A stretch of 8,439 nt of DNA from Deltaproteobacteria bacterium (lineage in GTDB: Bacteria > Myxococcota_A > UBA796), in NCBI GenBank assembly GCA_002707085.1, contig PALY01000043.1, positions 8,411 to 16,849 on the forward strand. Reading direction: 5' to 3'. Positions within the stretch are counted from its first letter, which is position 1. Each line of letters opens with the position of its first letter. Of this stretch, positions 1-6,042 are shown one piece after another. The position numbers and the translations under genes are program-made. The notes beneath the pieces were generated by a model. It saw only the letters and a program-made list of their open reading frames with translations, was not told the DNA's origin and ran no database searches.

Positions 1-898
1 CGGTGGCGAGAGAACCGATCGCAGCCAGTTGGTTTCGAAGATTGGTGGCTTCTTCTACAGTCAAGGCTGAAAGCAGGCCTTCGGTCGATTGCTCTCCAGC
101 GGTATCGATTCGGACTTCGACCAGTCCAGTCCATGTATGAAAAAGGTTTTGCACCAGTTCGACGTTTTGGATTCTTTCCGGATCAATGGTTCGTGCCCGT
201 CGATTCAGCAATCCGCTTGTGATTTCCAATCTGCCTTTGTGGATGCGGTACCGCAATGTGGCCCAGTGAATGAAGGTGTTCCATACGCTGAACAGCGTGA
301 ACAGCAGAATGATGAACAAATCAACAAGGCGAGACCCCATCCCCATGCCTTCACCGCCCACCACGACGAACAACAAAATGGGCCACATTCCTCGAAGGGT
401 CTTCCAGCCACGTGGAATGATGTTGACCAATAAGCTGACAGGGTGGAGTCCATTCCAGGGTGTTTCATTTGCCGTGAGCGTATCGGCTTCATGAATGTTC
501 ACATTGGGGTGGGAACTGTAAGAGCTGGCTTTGGCAGATCCCTGGACTGCTTGACGCTCCATGACGAGTTCGGTTGGGGGGGGAATCGAGCTGGACACGG
601 TGGAGACGGAGTCTGGTTCTTGAATGTCTTCCAGAAATACACCGATGGTTTCTTCGGGTATTTCAGATGTGGGTAGATTGTTGATTAGCCCTGGAGCCAT
701 TGGCTCCGACGGGTCTGGAATCGGCGCAGCGTACTTTTGTACCCGTGGCATGGGCCGTGTCGGGGTGTCATCCACAGGGTCTTCGACCACTTTGGGGGCT
801 TCTTCTGTAGGAAGTTCTTCTTGGAGGTCGGAGCGGGAATAATTTTGAAGGGTCACCTCTTCGGTTGGTTCACCTGGAGGCTTCTCATCAGACGCCAT
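1..898 (-). CDS. ydbT: YdbT-type membrane protein with bacterial PH domains, long disordered N-terminus (partial, C-terminus beyond window)
   Basis: Translating the minus strand from ATG at 898 gives 299 residues with no stop up to the left edge. Residues 1-145 are rich in Pro, Glu, Asp, Ser and Thr and look disordered. Residues 150-170 (WNGLHPVSLLVNIIPRGWK) match the usual YdbT entry into membrane. Two hydrophobic segments follow at about 172-182 and 191-212. Residues 215-292 form a first bPH_2 (DUF304) domain, seen in YRIHKGRLEITSGLLNRR, DPERIQNVELVQNLFH and a C-terminal EEATNLRNQLA helix. YdbT proteins usually carry several such domains in about 500 residues, so more lies outside the window. 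The start is supported by GGAGG at 904-908 with 5-nt spacing. The first 11 bases overlap the end of the ydbS-type gene, so the two are probably translationally coupled. In Bacillus subtilis the homologous pair belongs to the SigW envelope-stress regulon and is linked to antimicrobial peptide resistance; the role here is unknown. The long N-terminal extension is not typical of the family. Confidence 0.88.
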   Translation of the reverse strand, partial: MASDEKPPGEPTEEVTLQNYSRSDLQEELPTEEAPKVVEDPVDDTPTRPMPRVQKYAAPIPDPSEPMAPGLINNLPTSEIPEETIGVFLEDIQEPDSVSTVSSSIPPPTELVMERQAVQGSAKASSYSSHPNVNIHEADTLTANETPWNGLHPVSLLVNIIPRGWKTLRGMWPILLFVVVGGEGMGMGSRLVDLFIILLFTLFSVWNTFIHWATLRYRIHKGRLEITSGLLNRRARTIDPERIQNVELVQNLFHTWTGLVEVRIDTAGEQSTEGLLSALTVEEATNLRNQLAAIGSLAT

Positions 899-1385
899 CG
901 TCTCCTCCTCGTCGGGAGAGATGGTCGCGGAGTTGTTCTGCAGTCGAAGTTTGAAGGCCCGGAATGGAGCCATCAGCACTCATGCCTGCGGCGGTGAATA
1001 CGAGGAGTTGAGAGATTCCAAACAAGCGTTCCATGGGTCCTTGGCGGGTATCTACATGCTGAATCCGGTTGTGCGGAATTGAGGACCAGCGTCGGAACAC
1101 AACACCGGATTGGACCAAGAGATCGTCCTCGCGGACTGTGTAACGAAATGCGTTGTACTCCAGTGTGGGCCAGAAAATGGCAAATACCGCATTCATGGCG
1201 ATCAGGGTGATCACGACCACTGCTGCCAGTTTTCCATCCAGTTCCCCGGGAATGGAGGCAGATACGCCCCAGCCCAGGGCGATCAGCATGGGGATTCCAA
1301 ATGTCAGCATTCGGATGAATCGCTGAACGCGCCACAAAGTGATGGTTGAAGGGGCGAGTTGTTGTTCCTCGAAAAGTTCACGCAT
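888..1385 (-). CDS. ydbS: YdbS-type PH domain membrane protein
   Basis: The product is 165 residues, close to the usual ~160 of YdbS. Two hydrophobic helices lie near residues 25-42 (MLTFGIPMLIALGWGVSA) and 53-72 (KLAAVVVITLIAMNAVFAIF). A single bPH_2 domain follows, with the family signature RIQHVDTRQGPMERLFGIS and a closing SIPGL plus EQLRDHLS helix. The protein should sit in the inner membrane with the PH domain in the cytoplasm. Its biochemical function is not established. The chosen ATG at 1385 is the first in-frame ATG that gives family length; its ribosome site is weak (GTGGA 4 nt upstream). The frame stays open to 1502, but the extra 39 residues look like non-coding translation and overlap the divergent lipoprotein gene. 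The gene ends inside the start of the ydbT-type gene, the usual order for this pair. Confidence 0.88.
   Translation of the reverse strand: MRELFEEQQLAPSTITLWRVQRFIRMLTFGIPMLIALGWGVSASIPGELDGKLAAVVVITLIAMNAVFAIFWPTLEYNAFRYTVREDDLLVQSGVVFRRWSSIPHNRIQHVDTRQGPMERLFGISQLLVFTAAGMSADGSIPGLQTSTAEQLRDHLSRRGGDDGV
904..908 (-). promoter_or_regulatory. Shine-Dalgarno of the ydbT-type gene
   Basis: On the minus strand the sequence reads GAGGAGGAGACG directly before ATG at 898, giving GGAGG with a 5-nt spacer. It lies inside the last codons of the upstream ydbS-type gene. It decides the start at 898 over the ATG at 888, which is in another frame and meets a stop after about a dozen codons. Confidence 0.8.
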
Positions 1386-1430
1386 GTATTCCACATACCA
1401 CGACAATGGGAAGCGGGTGCAGTGGGAACT

Positions 1431-1439
1431 TGCTACGAT
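1431..1439 (+). promoter_or_regulatory. candidate extended -10 promoter of the lipoprotein-birA-coaX operon
   Basis: TGCTACGAT matches an extended -10 element (TGnTAnnAT) and sits 10 nt before the ATG at 1449. No -35 box is visible at a 16-18 nt spacing. If real, the transcript would have almost no leader, which fits the absence of a ribosome site before that ATG. The whole divergent gap is only 63 nt, so both promoters must share it or lie inside genes. This is a weak call by eye. Confidence 0.22.
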
Positions 1440-1448
1440 CAAGTCCTG

Positions 1449-2438
1449 ATGAATACCAATCGCCCAGCTTTTTTGATTCTTTGCTCCATGGTTGCATGCC
1501 ATAAAACCATTAGTCGGCCCGGCTCAGGCGACGGCGATGGTGGTGACAATCGGCCCAATTGTTCTGTTTCCGTAGATCGTACCTGGCCGGTGAATGGTGC
1601 GATGGATCATTATTATTTGGACCCCATACGCTTTGAATTATCGGAGCCCGATCCGACAGCTGAGTTTGTGACCGATATCGTTGGGACCACGACAGTATCG
1701 GATGACGGATTGACACTGACTTTGGTACCGGACGGAAATCTGTCTCCATCGACAGAGTACACAGTGGCGCTCGATTATTGTTTTGGCGCCCCCGAAATCA
1801 CGTTCACAACATCCCATTATGGTGCCCCGTTATCACCGAGCGTAGACTTGGAGGATCGAACGTATATGATCGATCTCAAAGCTGGGGACTACACCATAGG
1901 GACCGATGCTGGCGAGCTGTTTAGTGCTGTTTTTAAGCACGAAATTTTGTTCGAACTAAAGAATGTTGAAGGAACAGAAGTGGAGGTACTCGCTGCCATC
2001 ACGGCGCCCGATACTGACACGGTTGAACAGGACATGTGTGCGAGAACGGTGTTCATGGAAGAAGTTGATATCGGTGGAATGCCATTCTTCTCCGGCAGTG
2101 TTTCAGGGTTTGAATTTGGGGCACTTGATGGCGTTGTTCGTTTCGCTCAGTTTGATTTTTACGGCACCATTTCTTCTGATGGAGAGTCCATTGGTGGATT
2201 GGAGTACGTTGCCACCATGGGCGTAGAAGAAATCGCCGATCTCCTTCCTGATTTTGGAGAATTAGATGATTTCTGCGTTTTGGCTGAAAACTTAGGAATT
2301 CCCTGTGAACCGTGTCCAGACGAAGAGGATCGAACTTGCATTACGATAGCGGCTGAACACATTCAAGGAGTTCAGGTGGACGTCGAGTTAGAAGTGATCA
2401 CAGAAGGCAGATCTCACCCCGATTGTGAAAGCGAGTAA
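1449..2438 (+). CDS. predicted lipoprotein with N-terminal Ig-like region and Cys-rich C-terminus
   Basis: The product is 329 residues. Residues 1-17 (MNTNRPAFLILCSMVAC) form a short lipoprotein signal with a lipobox-like MVAC, so Cys17 should be lipidated. A Gly/Asp linker (residues 25-33) follows. Residues 38-121 resemble a bacterial Ig-like Big_5 domain: a proline-containing entry (RTWPVNGAM), DDGLTLTLVPDGNLSPSTEY, then a closing ITFTTS strand. The remaining ~200 residues are acidic and beta-rich and I cannot assign them. Eight Cys besides the signal region (38, 111, 197, 276, 286, 289, 297, 326) would allow four disulfides, as expected outside the cytoplasm. The start is chosen for the signal peptide; the frame is open upstream but overlaps the divergent gene, and no clear ribosome site is seen. 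birA starts 2 nt after the stop, suggesting co-transcription. It resembles lipoproteins I recall from Myxococcota, and its function is unknown. Confidence 0.82.
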   Translation: MNTNRPAFLILCSMVACHKTISRPGSGDGDGGDNRPNCSVSVDRTWPVNGAMDHYYLDPIRFELSEPDPTAEFVTDIVGTTTVSDDGLTLTLVPDGNLSPSTEYTVALDYCFGAPEITFTTSHYGAPLSPSVDLEDRTYMIDLKAGDYTIGTDAGELFSAVFKHEILFELKNVEGTEVEVLAAITAPDTDTVEQDMCARTVFMEEVDIGGMPFFSGSVSGFEFGALDGVVRFAQFDFYGTISSDGESIGGLEYVATMGVEEIADLLPDFGELDDFCVLAENLGIPCEPCPDEEDRTCITIAAEHIQGVQVDVELEVITEGRSHPDCESE

Positions 2439-2440
2439 TC

Positions 2441-3325
2441 ATGGACACTGCGGACCTGTTGGCCGCTATTTCTGATGGTGGTGCCAATGGCAGTTCACTG
2501 GCTGAACGTTTTGGTGTGAGCCGTACGATGGTTTGGAAACGCATGCAGCAACTTCGAGCCGAGGGCGTTGTGATCGAAGGGGCTGCCGGAGAGGGGTATA
2601 CCTTGGTGGACCCAGCGGGTTTTGGCCCTTGGACATTGGGTTGGCGCTGTAAGCGGCAGATTCAATTCTTTGAGGTATGTGGCTCCACCAATGTGGAAGC
2701 ACGCAAGTTGGCAGAGTCTTCATCTTCGCCCGAAGGTCTGCTGGTTGTGGCCAATCAACAAGATGCGGGCCGAGGTCGACTGGGGCGGGCCTGGAATACA
2801 GAAGCGGGCCACAATCTTCTTTTCAGTGTCGTGTTGAAGCCCCAAGTTGTGCCGCAGTTGGCCCCAGTATGTGTGCTGGCTTGGGCCGCTGCTATGGCAG
2901 AAGTTTTGGATTGTCAGGTGAAATGGCCCAACGATCTCGTGACTCCTGAGGGACACAAGATTGGTGGAATCTTGGCAGAGTTGGCTTCAGAAGCAGAACA
3001 GGTTCGATTTGTTGTTTTGGGCGTTGGAATCAACGTAAATCAGACTTCATTCCCTGACTTGCCTCAGGCTACTTCCTTGTCGATTCTTAGGGGGCAACCG
3101 CTTGATCGTGCAGAGTTGTTGGGACGTTTGGTTGCAGCCATAGAATCGGTACCCACCCAGGGCGCCCCATCTTTGGGTTTGTGGCGATCCCGCAGTCACA
3201 CCTTGGGGCGAACGGTGCGCGTGGGTGATGTGGAAGGCCTGGCGTCCGATGTTCGTGACGATGGTGCTTTGCTGGTGGGCGGTCATGCCGTCCTCGCAGG
3301 AGATGTAGAGATGGTTGCCTCATGA
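2441..3325 (+). CDS. birA: bifunctional biotin-[acetyl-CoA carboxylase] ligase / biotin repressor
   Basis: This cytoplasmic enzyme activates biotin with ATP to biotinyl-5'-AMP and transfers it to the biotin carrier protein of acetyl-CoA carboxylase. All three parts of a group II BirA are present in 294 residues. Residues 5-55 form a winged helix-turn-helix (SLAERFGVSRTMVWKRMQQL, then the wing GAAGEGYTL). Residues 75-240 form the ligase core with STN at 82-84, GRGRLGRAW at 110-118, KWPNDL at 161-166, KIGGIL at 173-178 holding the expected catalytic-site lysine K173, and GVGINVN at 194-200. Residues 250-292 form the SH3-like C-terminal domain (LGRTVRVGDVEG). Keeping the DNA-binding domain implies biotin-dependent repression, but I found no BirA operator-like palindrome in the window, so its targets should lie elsewhere. 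It starts 2 nt after the lipoprotein stop, and its TGA overlaps the next ATG. Confidence 0.96.
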   Translation: MDTADLLAAISDGGANGSSLAERFGVSRTMVWKRMQQLRAEGVVIEGAAGEGYTLVDPAGFGPWTLGWRCKRQIQFFEVCGSTNVEARKLAESSSSPEGLLVVANQQDAGRGRLGRAWNTEAGHNLLFSVVLKPQVVPQLAPVCVLAWAAAMAEVLDCQVKWPNDLVTPEGHKIGGILAELASEAEQVRFVVLGVGINVNQTSFPDLPQATSLSILRGQPLDRAELLGRLVAAIESVPTQGAPSLGLWRSRSHTLGRTVRVGDVEGLASDVRDDGALLVGGHAVLAGDVEMVAS

Positions 3326-3828
3326 ATGCACCACGCTGGAGGCTTCGGGTTTGGACACGGTTTATTGCGGGTCCCGAGGAAGTGTGGTCATTGAAAACGG
3401 ATCCCGATGCATTGGCCGCCGAATTTCGTCCGTTTGGCTATTTTTCCTTTTCTGATGCTGAACGCTCTACAATGCAGGCCGCATTTGAAGGGGCATCATC
3501 GTGCTCTCTTCGTCTTCGGGTTCCACCCTTTGGGTTCGAGTGGCCCATGAACATGGATGTGATCGAAAAAGAGCGAGTGTATCGAGATCGTTCGAGCAAC
3601 CGTCTGTTTAAAGAGTGGTCCCATTATCATCGTATAGAACCATCCAGTGATGGGGCTTTGTATGTAGATGAAGTTGTGTTTGTCTCGGCTTTGCCCAAGC
3701 ATCAGTGGATTGCCAATCTCACTAAACATCTCTTTATTCATCGACATAAAAAGGCAGCAAGGCACCTTCCAACCGAGTTCGGAACCGTTGGGGTTGCCAT
3801 GCTGCGGCTGGACGAACCTAGCCCTTAA
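3322..3828 (+). CDS. SRPBCC-fold (START/Bet v 1-like) protein of unknown function
   Basis: The product is 168 residues with no signal peptide or membrane helix, so probably cytoplasmic. It follows the layout of SRPBCC ligand-binding proteins: an N-terminal strand ending RFIAGPEEVWSLKTD, a central Pro- and Phe-rich strand (RLRVPPFGFEWPMNMDV), the HYHRIEPSSDGALYVDEVVF strand pair, and a long C-terminal helix (WIANLTKHLFIHRHKKAARHL). Similar proteins are often annotated as ligand-binding SRPBCC or cell-division-inhibitor-like, without firm function. The assignment is by pattern only. The ATG overlaps the birA stop by 4 nt (ATGA), which indicates translational coupling, and there is no strong ribosome site of its own. 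The coaX start follows 17 nt after its stop. A small-molecule role tied to biotin or CoA is possible from position alone but unproven. Confidence 0.8.
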   Translation: MNAPRWRLRVWTRFIAGPEEVWSLKTDPDALAAEFRPFGYFSFSDAERSTMQAAFEGASSCSLRLRVPPFGFEWPMNMDVIEKERVYRDRSSNRLFKEWSHYHRIEPSSDGALYVDEVVFVSALPKHQWIANLTKHLFIHRHKKAARHLPTEFGTVGVAMLRLDEPSP

Positions 3829-3845
3829 GAGGTAGAAAACGGCTG

Positions 3846-4610
3846 ATGTTACTCGGAATCGATGTAGGAAACACAAACACGGTGATCGGTGCTCTGGCGG
3901 GCGCGGACGTCGTACACCTGTGGCGAGTGAGTACACAGGCACGGACAACTGACGAGTTTGGTTTGGCGATGTTGCAGCTGTTGCAGCACCAAGGACTCTC
4001 TCCAGCTGACATAGAAGGAGTGGCAGTCTGTTGCGTTGTTCCCAGTGTGATTTACACGATTGAGAAGGCCACCAGGCGTTATCTCCAGTGCGAGATCCTT
4101 GTTGTGGGGCGTGGCATTCGCACCGGGATGCGTGTGCGGACAGATAACCCTCGAGAGGTGGGTGCAGACCGGATCGTAAATGCGGTTGCCGCCTATGAAC
4201 GACATGGTGGGCCGCTGTTGGTTGTGGATTTTGGTACAGCAACAACCTTCGATTGTGTGAGTGAAAACGGCGACTATATTGGTGGAGCAATCGCTCCGGG
4301 GTACCAGATTTCCGCGGATGCGTTGTTTACGCGTACTGCCAAGCTGCCTCGCGTTCAATTGGAACGCCCAGAGCGGACAATTGGCACCAACACCGTGGCG
4401 AGCATGCAATCAGGCCTATTTTGGGGCTATGTCGGTTTGGTGGATGAACTTGCCCGAAGATGCAAAGCGGAATTCGGCACCCGTCCTCGGTGTGTCGCGA
4501 CGGGTGGTCTTGCTCGATTAATCGGAGGAGACTGCGAAGAAATTGACGAGATCGATGAGTTTCTCACCTTGGCAGGGCTGCGGATCTTATGGGATCGAAA
4601 TCACGGTTAA
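3846..4610 (+). CDS. coaX: type III pantothenate kinase
   Basis: CoaX phosphorylates pantothenate with ATP in the first step of coenzyme A synthesis. Unlike CoaA it is not inhibited by CoA and needs a monovalent cation. The product is 254 residues, the normal length. ASKHA-fold motifs appear in order: the phosphate-binding DVGNT at 6-10, GADRIVNA at 106-113 with the catalytic aspartate D108, DFGTATT at 128-134, GGAIAPG at 146-152 and ATGGLA at 218-223. Nothing is missing or truncated. An AGAGG sits at 3828-3832, 13 nt before the ATG, rather far for a ribosome site, but no better start exists and the protein begins exactly as the family does. It closes a likely operon with the lipoprotein, birA and SRPBCC genes. 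Association of birA and coaX is seen in other bacteria and links biotin and CoA supply. Confidence 0.96.
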   Translation: MLLGIDVGNTNTVIGALAGADVVHLWRVSTQARTTDEFGLAMLQLLQHQGLSPADIEGVAVCCVVPSVIYTIEKATRRYLQCEILVVGRGIRTGMRVRTDNPREVGADRIVNAVAAYERHGGPLLVVDFGTATTFDCVSENGDYIGGAIAPGYQISADALFTRTAKLPRVQLERPERTIGTNTVASMQSGLFWGYVGLVDELARRCKAEFGTRPRCVATGGLARLIGGDCEEIDEIDEFLTLAGLRILWDRNHG

Positions 4611-4669
4611 TTTTGTGGTCTTGTATTGAATACGGTGCATTGAATCATGATCGGTTGTAGCATTCCTAT

Positions 4670-6004
4670 ATGAGTATTCCATTCGCTCGCCTTGGTATTC
4701 CTGCTCCGCTCCGCAAATCTGTGGGTCCGGATGCGAACCGTTCGGCGAAAATTGCTGTTGCCAAAGGGTTGGTACCCACCACCGTAGATGTTCAACTCGC
4801 GTTGCTGTACGTGTTGGCGACTGACAAGGATAAATCGGTTGCGAAGGTGGCTCGAAAGACCTTGTCTGGCCTACCCGTAAATCAGGTTTTGAGTGGTATC
4901 AGTCAAAACACTTTTCCCAAGATATTGGAGTTTATCGCTCAGTTTAGGAAAGATTCTCCTGAGTTAGATCAACGGCTTTTGCAATTGCGTTCTACACCAG
5001 ATCGCGGAGCCTACATTGTGGCCAAACGAGCGGGATCTGAACTGTGTGAGTCGATTGTACGAAATCACGAACGTTTATTGATGACTCCCAAAGTGTTTGT
5101 GGCTTTGCATGGAAATCCGAATTGTTCAGATGAACTGATTTACGCTGCTGAATCGTTTTTGAGGATGCACGACTCTCTTCCAGAAGTGCCGGAAAAGCGC
5201 CCGTTTGCTGCAGCAGCGACGCCTGTAGAAACGCCTGAAGTATCCGTGAAGAAGGCACAAAAGGCCCCAAAGAAGAACGCGCTCGATGATTTGTTTGATG
5301 ATGAACCCACAAGTGATGATGCCGACGGCGGTGAATCGGACCTTGATTTGTCAACGGAGTCCGTGGAGCCAGCGGCTGCGCCCACTCCCACACCCGTTCC
5401 TGTTGTGGACACACCGTCTGTTCCTGAACCGGGCTTGGAGATGTTCAACCTGGATTCCATGAAATCGGGAGAATTGAGTGGGTTCAGTTTTGATTACGAC
5501 GACGATATGCAAGATTTTTCCTGGGATCTCACCAAGGATGTCGATGAGGATTCCAAGAAAAATATTTCGGCGGCGGAAGAAGAAGAGCAGCACCAGTCAA
5601 TCGAGAAGAAAGTGCGCGATATGACGGTTGGTCAGAAGATTAAATTGGCCTATCGCGGAAACATAGAAGTTCGGAAATTGCTCATCCGTGATGCCAACAA
5701 GATTGTGGCTACAGCGGTTGTGAAATCGGGTCGATTGACACCCAATGAAGTGGCATCGTTTGCAGGGAACAAGAACCTGGCTTCGGATGTGGTGCGTGAG
5801 ATCGCCACGAACAAGGAATTCACTCGAAAATACCCAGTCCAGGTTGCGCTGGCGAACAATCCGAAGACTCCAGTTCCTGTTGCTTTGCGACTGATGCAGG
5901 GCCTCCACAAGAAGGACCTTCAAGCATTGGGCAACAATCGAAGCGTCACCGGAGCGGTTTTCGGGGCTGCTCAGAAGATGTTCAAGGAAAAGTACCGTAA
6001 GTAA
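4670..6004 (+). CDS. two-ended HEAT/LRV-like helical repeat protein with acidic disordered linker, function unknown
   Basis: The product is 444 residues with no signal peptide or membrane segment. Residues 25-167 form a helical-repeat region (AKGLVPTTVDVQLALLYVLA, DKDKSVAKVARKTLSGLP, VFVALHGNPNCSDELIYAA). Residues 170-315 are a low-complexity linker that is Pro/Thr-rich around 235-255 and strongly acidic elsewhere. Residues 316-440 hold a second helical-repeat region with units of about 20-25 residues (IKLAYRGNIEVRKLLIRD; ANKIVATAVVKSGRLTPNEV; VQVALANNPKTPVPVALRLM; LQALGNNRSVTGAVFGAA). The VAL-x-x-NP core occurs in both ends, pointing to related repeats. The overall type resembles uncharacterised proteins common in former Deltaproteobacteria. 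No ribosome site is visible before ATG 4670; the next in-frame ATG is at residue 138, so this start is the only reasonable one. It lies 59 nt after coaX on the same strand and may or may not be in that operon. A protein-scaffold role is only an inference from the repeats. Confidence 0.85.
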   Translation: MSIPFARLGIPAPLRKSVGPDANRSAKIAVAKGLVPTTVDVQLALLYVLATDKDKSVAKVARKTLSGLPVNQVLSGISQNTFPKILEFIAQFRKDSPELDQRLLQLRSTPDRGAYIVAKRAGSELCESIVRNHERLLMTPKVFVALHGNPNCSDELIYAAESFLRMHDSLPEVPEKRPFAAAATPVETPEVSVKKAQKAPKKNALDDLFDDEPTSDDADGGESDLDLSTESVEPAAAPTPTPVPVVDTPSVPEPGLEMFNLDSMKSGELSGFSFDYDDDMQDFSWDLTKDVDEDSKKNISAAEEEEQHQSIEKKVRDMTVGQKIKLAYRGNIEVRKLLIRDANKIVATAVVKSGRLTPNEVASFAGNKNLASDVVREIATNKEFTRKYPVQVALANNPKTPVPVALRLMQGLHKKDLQALGNNRSVTGAVFGAAQKMFKEKYRK

Positions 6005-6008
6005 GAAC

Positions 6009-6032
6009 CCGGTGAGCCTGTGAGTCCACCGG
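6009..6032. terminator. candidate bidirectional hairpin terminator between convergent genes
   Basis: The arms CCGGTG (6009-6014) and CACCGG (6027-6032) are perfectly complementary across a 12-nt loop. On the plus strand a T-rich tail (TATTGTTT) follows. On the minus strand the tail is only mildly T-rich (GTTCTTAC). It lies in the 38-nt gap between the stop of the repeat-protein gene and the stop of ald, where a shared terminator is expected. The 6-bp stem is short, so termination strength is uncertain. Confidence 0.5.
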
Positions 6033-6042
6033 TATTGTTTAC

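Noticed and set aside
205..492. Minus-strand open frame of 95 codons with many Cys and Trp
   Set aside because: It lies in the wrong frame over the ydbT-type gene, whose own frame gives a clear membrane and PH domain sequence across the same bases.
1359..1448. Upstream extension of the lipoprotein gene by 30 codons
   Set aside because: It would bury the lipoprotein signal peptide and overlap the divergent ydbS-type gene; ATG 1449 gives a proper signal sequence.
1386..1502. Upstream extension of the ydbS-type gene by 39 codons
   Set aside because: The extra residues do not resemble YdbS N-termini and would overlap the lipoprotein gene.
2304..2426. Zinc-ribbon reading of the CEPC and later cysteines in the lipoprotein
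   Set aside because: The spacing is irregular and the protein is predicted to be exported, where disulfides are more likely than a structural zinc site.
1386..2440. BirA operator upstream of the lipoprotein or birA
   Set aside because: I looked for a TTGTAAACC / GGTTTACAA type palindrome and found none here or elsewhere in the window.
3496..4290. Long minus-strand open frame of 264 codons opposite the SRPBCC and coaX genes
   Set aside because: Its translation is rich in His, Arg, Ser and Pro with no motif, and it crosses two well-supported plus-strand genes. It is an antisense shadow.
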